This document shows, piece by piece, positions 32,492-42,434 of a stretch of 64,000 bases of DNA. The DNA lies in NCBI GenBank assembly GCA_964464925.1, contig CAYXLI010000017.1, forward strand, positions 55,588 through 119,587, read 5' to 3'. Every line of letters starts with the position of its first letter. Within the stretch, counting starts at the first letter, position 1. A program made the translations under genes and the position numbers. A model generated the notes under the pieces. The model searched no databases. It was not told the origin of the DNA and saw nothing but the letters and a program-made list of their open reading frames with translations. Source of the stretch: CAYXLI01 sp964464925. Its GTDB lineage: Bacteria > Acidobacteriota > Terriglobia > Bryobacterales > Bryobacteraceae.

Positions 32492-32977
32492 TCAATAAAA
32501 GTGTAAGCGCCCGGCGACATACATGACAAGCGCGCCGTAAACACCGGCCATCAAATCGTCGGCCACGATACCTACGCCGCCCGGCAACTTCTCAAGTTGC
32601 CGCACCGGGGCAGGCTTCCAAATATCAAAAATCCGAAACAGACAGAACGCCAGCACGGTGGATTTGCCGTTGAACGCGGTTGCCCCGGCGAGCGTCAGCC
32701 ACATTCCCACAACCTCATCGACGACGACGAGGCCGGGATCTTTTCTCGCCGTCTCACTTGCAACCACACCAGCGGCCCAAATAGCGGCCGGAGTCATCGC
32801 GGCGGTCAGTAGCAGGAGGCCGAGCTGGTTGAATCCCGCTTCCTGAATCAGGATTCCGGCGACCAAAAGCGCGCCGAGCGAACCGATCGTGCCGGGGCCC
32901 CACGGGAAATAGCCGCACCCGAACCAGGTTGCGATGGGAAACGCGAACCAGCTACGAAGACTCTTGGTCTGGGTCAT
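32492..32977 (-). CDS. pgpA: Phosphatidylglycerophosphatase A
   Basis: Inner-membrane lipid phosphatase of 161 residues that converts phosphatidylglycerophosphate to phosphatidylglycerol. The PgpA pattern GCGYFPWGPGTIGSL, VVVDEVVGMWLT and FRIFDIWKPAPV with IVADDLMAGVYGA supplies the acidic metal-binding residues. Three to four hydrophobic segments are seen. The ATG lies 26 bases inside the end of yacG, so it is translated from the same transcript. Confidence 0.92.
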   Translation of the reverse strand: MTQTKSLRSWFAFPIATWFGCGYFPWGPGTIGSLGALLVAGILIQEAGFNQLGLLLLTAAMTPAAIWAAGVVASETARKDPGLVVVDEVVGMWLTLAGATAFNGKSTVLAFCLFRIFDIWKPAPVRQLEKLPGGVGIVADDLMAGVYGALVMYVAGRLHFY

Positions 32978-33116
32978 CGTGCGGCCGGACAGGCGTGGAG
33001 ATCACGTACTTCTCTGAAGACCAATTACCGAGGTCGATCAGCTTGCAGCGCTCGCTGCAGAAGGGAGACCATTCCGAACCGATCTCAACGGGCTTCTGGC
33101 AGATTGGGCACTTCAT
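32952..33116 (-). CDS. yacG: Zinc-binding protein YacG (DNA gyrase inhibitor type)
   Basis: A 54-residue gene too short for routine ORF calling. It begins MKCPICQKPVEI and continues WSPFCSERCKLIDLGNW, giving the four zinc cysteines (3, 6, 20, 24) and the hallmark FCSxRCKxIDLGxW motif of YacG. In E. coli the protein binds DNA gyrase and blocks its activity. The ATG overlaps the rimO stop as ATGA and its 3' end overlaps pgpA by 26 bases, so the start and frame are certain. Confidence 0.93.
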   Translation of the reverse strand: MKCPICQKPVEIGSEWSPFCSERCKLIDLGNWSSEKYVISTPVRPHDDPDQESS

Positions 33117-34522
33117 CGCGATAAGGTTGCTTCCGGGCGGGCGGTAAGGATCGGGAACAACTCTCTAACAACGGGCCGGATAAGCTCAGCGGAGGTGTCG
33201 ACGAGCTCGCCGACGAGGTCGTAATCATGCGCTTCGGTGACGCGGAAGCGGCGCATCTGCCCAGGTGAGGGAGCGGCCTCTCCGAAATCGTTGATGTAAC
33301 AGACGCCGTCGATTTCCGGTGCCTGCGACTGTGCCCGCGCCTGCCACAGCATGTCCGTTTCTTCTGACGGCCCCTCGACCAGAACCATAAACTCCTGCCC
33401 GATGAGACCCTTGTTCCGCTTACGGGAGATCTTCTTCTGTAGAGACATCAGCTTGCGTTTGCGAGCGCGGATTGACTTTGCGTCTACCTTGCCATCCAAT
33501 TGATAGCTCTTGCTGGTGTCCTCATCGGAATACTCGAATACGCCAACGCGGTCGAATTGTGCGGCTTCGATGAACTGGCAAAGCTCTTCGAAATCCTGAT
33601 CGGTCTCGCCGGGAAAGCCAACGATAAAGCTGGTCCGCAGCGTGACACCGGGGATGGTCTTGCGCATCTTGTCCAGGAGCTTGAGGAAAATGTCGCCGTT
33701 TGCGCCGCGCTTCATCCGCCTCAGCACGGATGCGCTCGCGTGCTGAAGCGGCATGTCGATGTATTTTGCGATGGACCCGTGGGAGGCGATGGTGTCCAAC
33801 AGCTTTTGCGTTACCTTGTTCGGGTATGCGTAGAGAAATCGGACCCACTTCTCCTGCGGCGTTTCTATCGCGGCGAGCCGCGCCAGCAGATGTGCAAGAC
33901 CGTCCTTGATTCCCAGGTCCTCACCGTACACGGTGGTGTCCTGGCCGATAAGGTTGATCTCGCGGATGCCCTGCGTAAACAGGCGCTCCGCTTCGACAAC
34001 CACAGACTCGAAACGGCGGCTGCGATTGGCTCCCCGGTATTGGGGGATGACGCAGAACGTGCAGGGGTGATCGCAGCCTTCGCTGATCTTGATGTAGGCG
34101 TAGTGGCGCGGCGTAGAGAGAACGCGCGGAGTAAGGTCGTGGTAGAGGTACGGCTCCAGAGGATTCGCCGAGGAATCCTCACCGTTACAGAGCGCCACGA
34201 TTTTGTCGATCTCGTTAGTCCCGATCACGGCGTCAACCTCGGGCATCTCGGTCCGGATGTCGCCGCGGTACCGCTCCACCAGGCAGCCGGCTACAATGAG
34301 CTTCCGCGCCCTGCCCGTCTTCTTGTGCTCTGCCATCTCCAGAATGGTCTCCACCGATTCCTGCTTGGCGGGATCGATGAAGCTGCAAGTGTTTACGACA
34401 ATCACGTCGGCATCGCCGGGATGGGGTGTCAACTCGTGGCCGTTGGCGACGAGTTGGCCCATCATGACTTCCGTGTCAACAAGATTCTTCGGGCAACCTA
34501 AACTTACAAAACCGACTTTCAA
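33113..34522 (-). CDS. rimO: Ribosomal protein S12 methylthiotransferase RimO
   Basis: Radical-SAM methylthiotransferase of 469 residues that adds a methylthio group to the conserved Asp of ribosomal protein S12. The N-terminal UPF0004 domain has cluster cysteines 10, 46 and 80 (SLGCPKN, NTCSF, VAGCLVE). The radical-SAM motif CDHPCTFC gives Cys150, 154 and 157. The C-terminal TRAM domain is present (IGQEFMVLVEG). The start is TTG with AGGA about 10 bases before it; there is no alternative nearby. It heads the operon with yacG, pgpA, the propeller gene and cinA. Confidence 0.93.
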   Translation of the reverse strand: MKVGFVSLGCPKNLVDTEVMMGQLVANGHELTPHPGDADVIVVNTCSFIDPAKQESVETILEMAEHKKTGRARKLIVAGCLVERYRGDIRTEMPEVDAVIGTNEIDKIVALCNGEDSSANPLEPYLYHDLTPRVLSTPRHYAYIKISEGCDHPCTFCVIPQYRGANRSRRFESVVVEAERLFTQGIREINLIGQDTTVYGEDLGIKDGLAHLLARLAAIETPQEKWVRFLYAYPNKVTQKLLDTIASHGSIAKYIDMPLQHASASVLRRMKRGANGDIFLKLLDKMRKTIPGVTLRTSFIVGFPGETDQDFEELCQFIEAAQFDRVGVFEYSDEDTSKSYQLDGKVDAKSIRARKRKLMSLQKKISRKRNKGLIGQEFMVLVEGPSEETDMLWQARAQSQAPEIDGVCYINDFGEAAPSPGQMRRFRVTEAHDYDLVGELVDTSAELIRPVVRELFPILTARPEATLSR

Positions 34523-34555
34523 GGTAATTGTGTTCCTGTGGGGAGTACCTCTACC

Positions 34556-34575
34556 AGGATACCAGCCGGTCTATC

Positions 34576-34577
<2 letters not shown>
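34556..34577 (-). terminator. Short stem-loop at the end of the SEC-C gene
   Basis: AGGATA (34556-34561) and TATCCT (34572-34577) can pair, 10-base loop, beginning in the stop codon of the SEC-C gene. No T-run follows, so it is weak as a terminator. Confidence 0.25.
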
Positions 34578-36078
<1,501 letters not shown>

Positions 36079-36084
36079 GATTGG

Positions 36085-36090
36085 ATCGTA
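36085..36090 (-). promoter_or_regulatory. -10-like TACGAT before the SEC-C gene
   Basis: TANNNT hexamer on the minus strand, 6 bases before the GTG start at 36078. It supports the GTG choice and a leaderless transcript. Confidence 0.4.
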
Positions 36091-36125
36091 ACACTACTTC
36101 ACTTTCCGACTTCTAACGAGCAGCT

Positions 36126-36470
36126 ATGCGTCTGCTTATCCCGTTACTGTTTGTTACAGCGCTTCTATTTGCGCAGGATTATGATCGTGCCCGCACCACG
36201 GTTCAGCGGGTGCAGGACGATCTGCAGCGGTTGTTAGACAAACGTCCGCGCAACAGCAAGGAACGCGAGCGGATCGACAACGCTCGCAAGCATTTGTCCG
36301 ACTTCGACCGTAACCTTCGCAGCAACAAATTCGACAAGGACCGTCTGGACTCATCGATCGACGATGTCAAGAACGTGGTGGAGCACAACACGCTGGAGCC
36401 GGCCGATCGCGACATGCTCAGCGGCGATCTGAAGGACCTGCGTCAAATGCGGGCGGCGGAAGGAAAGTAA
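36126..36470 (+). CDS. Small exported helical protein, unknown
   Basis: A 114-residue protein with a clear signal peptide (about 1-16, LLIPLLFVTALLFAQ). The rest is highly charged and helical with frequent Arg, Asp, Lys and Leu (QRVQDDLQRLLDK, DRLDSSIDDVKNVVEH), likely a coiled coil. I see no known domain. It lies alone between the divergent SEC-C gene and a convergent small membrane protein whose stop is 1 base away. A periplasmic location is likely. Confidence 0.6.
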   Translation: MRLLIPLLFVTALLFAQDYDRARTTVQRVQDDLQRLLDKRPRNSKERERIDNARKHLSDFDRNLRSNKFDKDRLDSSIDDVKNVVEHNTLEPADRDMLSGDLKDLRQMRAAEGK

Positions 36471-36471
36471 C

Positions 36472-36789
36472 TCAGGCTGTTGCGCCGCCGACGATGGCTC
36501 CCAGGAGCATCGGCCCGACGTGTAGGACAGCGCCGAGGACCGCTCCGAAGCCGGCGATTGCGCCGAGGATGGGCATCCCGAGCAGCAACCCACTAAAAGC
36601 GAAAATCAACCCACCGAAGACGAGTGCCGGCAGGAATACCGCGATTAGGGCTCGCTCCACATTGCCGGCTTTGCGGCCGCCAACAAACCCGGCAAGCAAG
36701 CCTCCAAACACCGGGAGCCAGAACAGCAGGATGGAAATGACAAACATCCACAGGATGGCAGAACCCACACTGCCTTGATTGTTGGCCAT
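36472..36789 (-). CDS. Small integral membrane protein, unknown
   Basis: A 105-residue protein almost entirely hydrophobic, with three likely membrane helices (AILWMFVISILLFWLPVFG, ALIAVFLPALVFGGLIFAF, GAIAGFGAVLGAVLHVGP) and Gly-rich loops. The ATG at 36789 is preferred over a longer frame that would run into rlmD; TAGTCT lies 7 bases upstream. It follows rlmD by 10 bases on the same strand. No family recognised. Confidence 0.6.
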   Translation of the reverse strand: MANNQGSVGSAILWMFVISILLFWLPVFGGLLAGFVGGRKAGNVERALIAVFLPALVFGGLIFAFSGLLLGMPILGAIAGFGAVLGAVLHVGPMLLGAIVGGATA

Positions 36790-36796
36790 GTGAAAT

Positions 36797-36802
36797 AGAC
36801 TA
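36797..36802 (-). promoter_or_regulatory. -10-like TAGTCT before the small membrane protein
   Basis: TANNNT hexamer on the minus strand, 7 bases before the ATG at 36789; it overlaps the rlmD stop codon, so co-transcription with rlmD is also possible. Confidence 0.3.
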
Positions 36803-37978
36803 ACGCGTTTCCCGGGACAGATGGACCACGGTCTCCATGTGGTAGGTCTGCGGGAACAGATCCACCATGGCCGCGCTGTCGATGCGATATCCCGCGGCGA
36901 GAAGTTTGGCGATGTCGCGCGCGCAGGTGGAGACATCACAGGAAACCATGCAGATCCTGGCCGGCTGAAGCCGGAGGAGGTGCTGAACGGCGCGATTCGT
37001 CAGCCCCGCACGGGGCGGGTCAGCCAAAACAAAATCGGGCGTTTCTGTTTCGGCGGAGAGGAAGTCTTCCGCTGGGGAAAGTTGTGAATGTGCGTTTGGC
37101 ACGTTGGTTTGAAGATCGTCCACGGCGGCGCGGCTGGACTCCACCGCGGTAACCTTTTCGAAGCGCTCCAGCAGCGGCCGGGTAAAGAGGCCGACGCCTG
37201 CATAGAGTTCGAGAGCATAGCGGCCGGATGCCGGCTCCAGAGCCGTCGCGACCAGTTTCTGGATGAGAAATCGGTTCACCTGGAAGAACGATTTGTGGCT
37301 GACGCGGAACCCTTCGTAGTGAATCGCGCCGTCGGTATAGCCAGCGACCTCGGCGGCGCACCAATCGAAGAAATGGCGTGCCAGCGGCTTGTCCGTTGCC
37401 AGAACGTTAATCTGCACGTCGCGCTCATTCGTGAAAATTTCGAACTGTTTCAAAAATCTCGGGAAGCGGATGTCCTTTGCCATCTTGAGCAATGCCTGGA
37501 GTGTTTGATTCACGCGCGGCGAAGAGATGGGGCAGTGATCGATGGGCACCAATTCATGCGAGCCTTCGCGCAGATAGCCGATTTGCCGGTCGCTCACATG
37601 GAACTGGCTGCGATTGCGATAGGCCCACGGCTCGGACGCATGGACGGCCATTTCAGAGGGCGCCTCGAACTTTCCGACGCGGCGAAAGACCTCGCGGAGG
37701 ATCTCCTGCTTGTATTTGAGCTGCTGCTCATACGTGGTGTGCTGATAATGGCAGCCGCCGCAGCGGCCGAAGTATGGGCAGGGAGCCGCCTGGCGGTCGG
37801 GTGCGGGCTCGACCACTTCGACGAGCTCGGCACGCAGCTTGTCGATCGGGTCCACGAGGGCGGTCTCGCCGGGCAGGACAAACGGTGTCAACAGCACGCG
37901 GCCTTCGGTACGGGAAAGACCCGCGCCACCGTACACAAGTTTTTCGATGGCTACGCGGATCGGGTTACGATGGGACAT
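36800..37978 (-). CDS. rlmD: 23S rRNA (uracil-5-)-methyltransferase, RlmD/TrmA family
   Basis: SAM-dependent RNA methyltransferase of 392 residues. It opens with a TRAM-like beta domain, then the [4Fe-4S] motif CPYFGRCGGC near residue 70-80. The SAM-binding motif is LELYAGVGLFTRPL, with the catalytic Cys in SCDVSTCARD and DPPRAGL before it. RlmD modifies U1939 in 23S rRNA; related RlmC and TrmA share this layout. The ATG at 37978 has AGGAG 6 bases before it; a longer frame upstream would overlap trpS. It is divergent from trpS by 16 bases, so their promoters must overlap coding sequence. Confidence 0.88.
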   Translation of the reverse strand: MSHRNPIRVAIEKLVYGGAGLSRTEGRVLLTPFVLPGETALVDPIDKLRAELVEVVEPAPDRQAAPCPYFGRCGGCHYQHTTYEQQLKYKQEILREVFRRVGKFEAPSEMAVHASEPWAYRNRSQFHVSDRQIGYLREGSHELVPIDHCPISSPRVNQTLQALLKMAKDIRFPRFLKQFEIFTNERDVQINVLATDKPLARHFFDWCAAEVAGYTDGAIHYEGFRVSHKSFFQVNRFLIQKLVATALEPASGRYALELYAGVGLFTRPLLERFEKVTAVESSRAAVDDLQTNVPNAHSQLSPAEDFLSAETETPDFVLADPPRAGLTNRAVQHLLRLQPARICMVSCDVSTCARDIAKLLAAGYRIDSAAMVDLFPQTYHMETVVHLSRETR

Positions 37979-37994
37979 TAGTCTCCTATCAAGC

Positions 37995-38984
37995 ATGAAA
38001 GCACGAGTTCTGTCCGGGGTCCAACCGACGGGAAATCTCCACATCGGCAACTACCTCGGAGCCCTTAAAAACTGGGTCAAAATTCAATACGATTACGAAA
38101 GTATTTTCTGCATCGTCGATCTGCACGCGATCACGGTGTATCAAAATCCGGCTGAGCTCCAAGCGAAGATTCGCGAGATCGCTGCGCTGTTTATCGCGTC
38201 GGGAATCGATCCGAAACATTGCGCCGTGATGGTGCAGTCGAGTGTGGCCGCGCACGCGGAACTGGCATGGATGCTGACCTGCGTCACGCCAGTGGGCTGG
38301 CTCTATCGCATGACGCAATTCAAAGCGAAGTCCGAAGCACAGGAAACCATCGGCGATGGACTGCTGCAATATCCGGTGCTGATGGCGGCCGATATTCTGC
38401 TTTATCAGGCGGCGATCGTACCGGTGGGCGAAGACCAGGCGCAGCATCTGGAGCTGACCCGGGACATTGCGCAGCGTTTTAATTCGCTGTACGGTGATAC
38501 CTTCGTGATGCCGAAGACGGAGCTGCCGAGCTTTGGAGCGCGCGTGATGGGGTTGGATGATCCCGAGAAAAAGATGAGCAAATCGGCGACGGGATCCGGG
38601 CACGCAGTGGCGCTATTGGATGAACCTGCGCAGATCAAGAAGAAGATCATGCGGGCGACCACCGATTCCAATCCGGCTGTCGATTTTAAGACGATGGGGT
38701 CTGGGGTGCAGAACCTGCTCGGAATCTATCAGGCGTTCAGTGAAGCATCGAATGAGGAGATGTGCGCGAAGTTCGAGGGAATGCGGTACGGTGATCTGAA
38801 AAAGCATGTAGCGGAGATGGTGGTGAGCCACTTAGAACCGCTGCAAAAGCGATATCGGGAGATCACCGCAGATCCGTCGTATCTCGATGGCATCCTGAAA
38901 GCAGGTGCGGAGCGCGTGATTCCGATTGCCAATTCCACGGTCGAACTGGTGAAATCACGCATGGGGCTCTACACCCGGGCGTGA
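37995..38984 (+). CDS. trpS: Tryptophanyl-tRNA synthetase
   Basis: Class I synthetase of 329 residues charging tRNA-Trp. The HIGH-type motif appears as GNLHIGNYLGAL near residue 13, and KMSKS at residues 193-197. The tryptophan-site segments YPVLMAADILLYQA and GEDQAQHLELTRDIA are standard. The ATG at 37995 starts with MKARVLSGVQPTGN; an in-frame upstream ORF would overlap rlmD. The MFS gene begins 1 base after its stop. Confidence 0.96.
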   Translation: MKARVLSGVQPTGNLHIGNYLGALKNWVKIQYDYESIFCIVDLHAITVYQNPAELQAKIREIAALFIASGIDPKHCAVMVQSSVAAHAELAWMLTCVTPVGWLYRMTQFKAKSEAQETIGDGLLQYPVLMAADILLYQAAIVPVGEDQAQHLELTRDIAQRFNSLYGDTFVMPKTELPSFGARVMGLDDPEKKMSKSATGSGHAVALLDEPAQIKKKIMRATTDSNPAVDFKTMGSGVQNLLGIYQAFSEASNEEMCAKFEGMRYGDLKKHVAEMVVSHLEPLQKRYREITADPSYLDGILKAGAERVIPIANSTVELVKSRMGLYTRA

Positions 38985-38985
38985 T

Positions 38986-40296
38986 ATGGAGAGCGGCTCG
39001 CCGGTCAATCTCAAAGCATACTGGCAGCTGCTCCGGAACAACCGAAACCTTCGGCTACTCTGGCTCGCGCAACTGATCAGCGAGATCGGCGATTGGCTGT
39101 ACATGGTGGCGGTGTATAGCCTTCTTCTGGACCTGACAGGCTCCGCTAAGGTGGTGGCGTTCGCGTTCGTGCTGCAGGTGCTGCCGCAGTGCTTCACGGC
39201 GCCGATCGCCGGCGTGATCAACGACCGGCTAAGCCGGCGGCGCGTGATGATGTTTACCGACTGGTGCCGCGCGGCGATCGTGTTCGCGATGCTGTTCACG
39301 CAGACGCGGGAGACGATTCCGCTACTGTACGTTCTGCTCTTCCTGGAGACGGTTTGCTGGGCAATCTTCGAGCCCGGTCGGACCGCAGTGATTCCCAATA
39401 TTACGAAGGAATCGGAGATGTTGGTGGCCAACAGCCTCTCCTCGTTGACATGGTCGTTCACGCTGGCCGCGGGATCGGCAGTAGGTGGATTGATCGCAGC
39501 ATTGCTGGGCCGCCCGACTCTATTTGCGTTGAACGCACTGTCGTTTGTCGGCTCTGCGCTGCTGGTGCGGCTGATGCGCTTTCACGAACCACACGCCGCA
39601 GACCTGCAGCCGCTACGCGCTCGTGATCTTGTGGATTTCTCGCCGATCGCCGAGGGCGTGAACTATGTGTCTCGTGATAAACGGATGCTGGCGACGATGT
39701 TTGTGAAGGCGGGCGTTGGCATCCTGGGTACGAATTGGGTGATTCTGCCGCTGCTTGGAGAGAAGGTTTTTCCGCTGAAGATCACCTCCGGCGGAATGCT
39801 GAGCATGAGCCTGCTGATGGGGTGCCGCGGCGTTGGATCACTGCTGGGACCCATTATTGCGAACCACCTCACCGGCAATGACCAGCGAAGATTCCGCGTC
39901 GGTATCCTTTTGGGCTTCGTGATTGGAGCGATCGGCTATACGTTGCTGGGTGCGTCCTCGAGCCTTTGGGTTGCATGTCTCGCCGTCATCATTGCTCACG
40001 GCGGCAGCTCGATTGCGTGGGTATTCTCGACGACGATACTGCAGATGACGACGGAGGATAAATTTCGCGGACGCGTGTTCGCGGCAGAGGCTGCGTTCAG
40101 CATGTTCATGATCTCGGTGGTGAGCTACACCGCTGGGATTCTTGCCGATGAGGGAGTTCGAGTGCGTACGCTGGCGAGCGGCACGGGATTGCTCATACTC
40201 GTACCGGTTGTTCTGTGGGCGCTGGCTCTTCGGTTATGGTCACAACCCGAGCGAAGCCTTCCCGTACCGACGGGGGCACGAGGCGAGCAGCCATAA
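38986..40296 (+). CDS. Major facilitator superfamily transporter
   Basis: Inner-membrane secondary transporter of 436 residues with about 12 hydrophobic helices. It has the enterobactin-exporter/MFS_3-like look: LLWLAQLISEIGDWLYMVAVYSLLL at the N-terminus, the motif-A-like loop INDRLSRRRVMM between helices 2 and 3, and the sequence EPGRTAVIPNITKESEMLVANSL. It is most likely an efflux permease; substrate unknown. The gene follows trpS by 1 base (TGATATG) and its last 104 bases overlap the convergent kinase-like gene. Confidence 0.85.
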   Translation: MESGSPVNLKAYWQLLRNNRNLRLLWLAQLISEIGDWLYMVAVYSLLLDLTGSAKVVAFAFVLQVLPQCFTAPIAGVINDRLSRRRVMMFTDWCRAAIVFAMLFTQTRETIPLLYVLLFLETVCWAIFEPGRTAVIPNITKESEMLVANSLSSLTWSFTLAAGSAVGGLIAALLGRPTLFALNALSFVGSALLVRLMRFHEPHAADLQPLRARDLVDFSPIAEGVNYVSRDKRMLATMFVKAGVGILGTNWVILPLLGEKVFPLKITSGGMLSMSLLMGCRGVGSLLGPIIANHLTGNDQRRFRVGILLGFVIGAIGYTLLGASSSLWVACLAVIIAHGGSSIAWVFSTTILQMTTEDKFRGRVFAAEAAFSMFMISVVSYTAGILADEGVRVRTLASGTGLLILVPVVLWALALRLWSQPERSLPVPTGARGEQP

Positions 40297-40663
40297 CTTC
40301 CATTGCGGGTTCGGGCACGACTCGCGGGCGGAGCGCGTTGCGAGCTTTGCACGTAGCTAACGAGATATCGAAGAACAACGCCTCGACGTCGATGTCATAG
40401 AGACGTGCCATGGCGATGTAAGGCCGGCGCTCCTTAGTGGTGAGATTCGTGGCATCAACGAAGGTGAGTGGCCGGCTCAATTCGATGCGGCGGCGTACCA
40501 GGTCGCGAACGACCGCAAAAACCTGGCGGTGAATGCTCTGGTTGGTTTCATCGTCCACCAACAAGCCGCGGATCTGATCGGAGGAGATGCCCGTGTAGCC
40601 GCGCTCGCGAAGCCACGTGGACTTGCCCGAACCAGGCAAGCCGACGAGAACAACCAGAGTCAC
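40193..40663 (-). CDS. Polynucleotide-kinase-like P-loop ATPase
   Basis: A 156-residue P-loop protein. The Walker A motif is GLPGSGKST (residues 8-16), followed by SSDQIRGLLVDDETNQ and an LTFVDATNLTTKERRPYI lid region with the R/K pattern of 3'-kinase-type polynucleotide kinases and zeta-toxin-like enzymes. The C-terminal EGFARVVTI matches family members. The GTG start overlaps the fadE stop as GTGA, so it is translated with the beta-oxidation operon. Its 3' end overlaps the convergent MFS gene by 104 bases. The phosphate acceptor (RNA, DNA or a small molecule) cannot be told. Confidence 0.78.
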   Translation of the reverse strand: MTLVVLVGLPGSGKSTWLRERGYTGISSDQIRGLLVDDETNQSIHRQVFAVVRDLVRRRIELSRPLTFVDATNLTTKERRPYIAMARLYDIDVEALFFDISLATCKARNALRPRVVPEPAMEVMAARLVPPSVREGFARVVTITEEPAPTEQPVRV

Positions 40664-42423
40664 AACGTGTAGCGTTCGGCCGTCAACAGCCGTTGAGCGA
40701 TTTGATGCCGGAGCGCGATCGCGTTCACCGGTTCAAACTTGGTGAAGCGCTTAAGCGCGGCCAGAGAAGTGCGGAGCACGTCACCTTCCGCGCAGGCGGC
40801 AAGGACCGTGCGCCCGCTGATCTCGATCTGCTCCATGGATTCGCGAAGGAATATCTGGGACATCAGCCCGACAATCTGGCTCTTTGGCCCGATGCGTTTC
40901 GCACGCAGGTACACGGATTCCATCACGTAGGCATTCATTGCTACGTCCGTAATCCCGGCCAGGACTTCCTGTTGATCTTCGATTTTGTCGAGGAATCTCT
41001 GATAAGCGGCGCCGAGAAGCAGTAACGCAGATTTCTTCGCGTTTGTGACCAGCGTCTCCTCGGGATCGCCGGCAGAGAGCGATGGTCCCGCGAGAAGTTC
41101 GGCCTGCAGTTTTTTAACAGCTTCGACCAGAGGCAGCTGACCGCGCTGGGCGCGCTTCAAGAGCATGCCTGTGGCAAGCAGGCGATTGATTTCGTTTGTG
41201 CCTTCAAAGATGCGGTTGATGCGCGAATCGCGGTAGGCGCGCTCGACTGTATAGTCCTGATGGTAGCCATAGCCGCCGTGGATTTGCACTCCTTCATCGG
41301 CGACGTAATCGAGCATTTCACTGGCGTAGACCTTGATGTAAGAGCACTCGGCAGCGAACTCCTCGACGGCTTTTAGCATCACCTGCGCGGCATCCGGCTG
41401 ACTCCAGGACCAGTCCACGAGCTGGCTCTGAATAAGGCCCACGGTGCGATACGATGCGGATTCGGCTGCGAAAATGCGAATAGCCATTTCAGCGAGTTTG
41501 TGCTGGATCATGCCGAACTCGGCGATCGATTTTCCGAAGGCTTTGCGATCTTTCGCGTATTTGAGCGATGTAGCGAGGACGGCTTTGGCGCCGCCCACGG
41601 CGAACGGTCCGAGCTTCAGGCGGCCCAGGTTCAGGATGTTGAAAGCGATAATGTGGCCGCGGCCAATCTCGCCGAGCACGTTCTCGACCGGCACCTTGAC
41701 GTTATCGAAGTACACGGCTGTGGTGGAACTGCCCTTGATCCCCATCTTCTGTTCTTCTTTGCCGGCCGTGACGCCGGGCCAGGCGCGCTCGACCAGAAAG
41801 GCAGTGAACTTCTCTCCGCCGATCTTCGCAAACACCGTGTAAAGGTCCGCCTCGCCGCCGTTGGTGATCCACATCTTCTGGCCGTTCAGGACGTAGTGGG
41901 TACCGTCTTTACTTAGGTCCGCTCGTGTTTTCGCGGCAAGCGCGTCGGAACCGGCATGCGGTTCGGTGAGGCAGTATGCGCCGATCATTTCGGCGCTGGC
42001 GAGCTTCGTGAGGTATTTCTCTTTTTGGGCTTCTGTGCCAAAGAGCAGGACCGGGAGCGTGCCAATGCCGGCGTGGGCGCCGTGCCAGCCGGAGTAGGAA
42101 CCGTCTTTCGAAACGCCTTCGGCAACGATCATGGCGGAGGTGAGGTCCATCTCCATGCCGCCAAATTGTTCGGGCACGATGACCGCGACGAGACCGAGTT
42201 CGGCGGATTTCCTGAGGACCTTCACCGCAACGCCGGGCTCATGGTGCTGGATGGCTTCGACGTTCGGAGCCACTTCCTTCTGCCAGAACTCTTCGGTGGT
42301 TTTCGCGATGGCGCGGTGCTCGTCAGTGAAGTCCTCCGGCGTGAATATCTCTTCCGGAGTGCGGCGCTCCAGCAGAAACGCGCCGCCTTTCGTTTTGGGA
42401 AGCGCAAGTGTGGTGGCAGCCAT
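40660..42423 (-). CDS. fadE: Acyl-CoA dehydrogenase, FadE type
   Basis: FAD enzyme of 587 residues catalysing the first oxidation of fatty acyl-CoA. The core has the family segments YCLTEPHAGSDALAAKT, KMWITNGGEADLYTVFA, FDNVKVPVENVLGEIGRG, and QIHGGYGYHQDYTVERAYRDSRI. An extra C-terminal helical domain (about 430-587) makes it long, as in B. subtilis FadE (594 residues) and very-long-chain enzymes. The ATG has AGAAGGGAC before it, 11 bases after fadA. Third gene of a fadN-fadA-fadE operon. Confidence 0.92.
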   Translation of the reverse strand: MAATTLALPKTKGGAFLLERRTPEEIFTPEDFTDEHRAIAKTTEEFWQKEVAPNVEAIQHHEPGVAVKVLRKSAELGLVAVIVPEQFGGMEMDLTSAMIVAEGVSKDGSYSGWHGAHAGIGTLPVLLFGTEAQKEKYLTKLASAEMIGAYCLTEPHAGSDALAAKTRADLSKDGTHYVLNGQKMWITNGGEADLYTVFAKIGGEKFTAFLVERAWPGVTAGKEEQKMGIKGSSTTAVYFDNVKVPVENVLGEIGRGHIIAFNILNLGRLKLGPFAVGGAKAVLATSLKYAKDRKAFGKSIAEFGMIQHKLAEMAIRIFAAESASYRTVGLIQSQLVDWSWSQPDAAQVMLKAVEEFAAECSYIKVYASEMLDYVADEGVQIHGGYGYHQDYTVERAYRDSRINRIFEGTNEINRLLATGMLLKRAQRGQLPLVEAVKKLQAELLAGPSLSAGDPEETLVTNAKKSALLLLGAAYQRFLDKIEDQQEVLAGITDVAMNAYVMESVYLRAKRIGPKSQIVGLMSQIFLRESMEQIEISGRTVLAACAEGDVLRTSLAALKRFTKFEPVNAIALRHQIAQRLLTAERYTL

Positions 42424-42434
42424 ATCAGTCCCTT

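Noticed and set aside
37088..37981. A 297-codon open frame opposite rlmD
   Set aside because: Antisense shadow with no recognisable domain; rlmD has all its motifs on the other strand.
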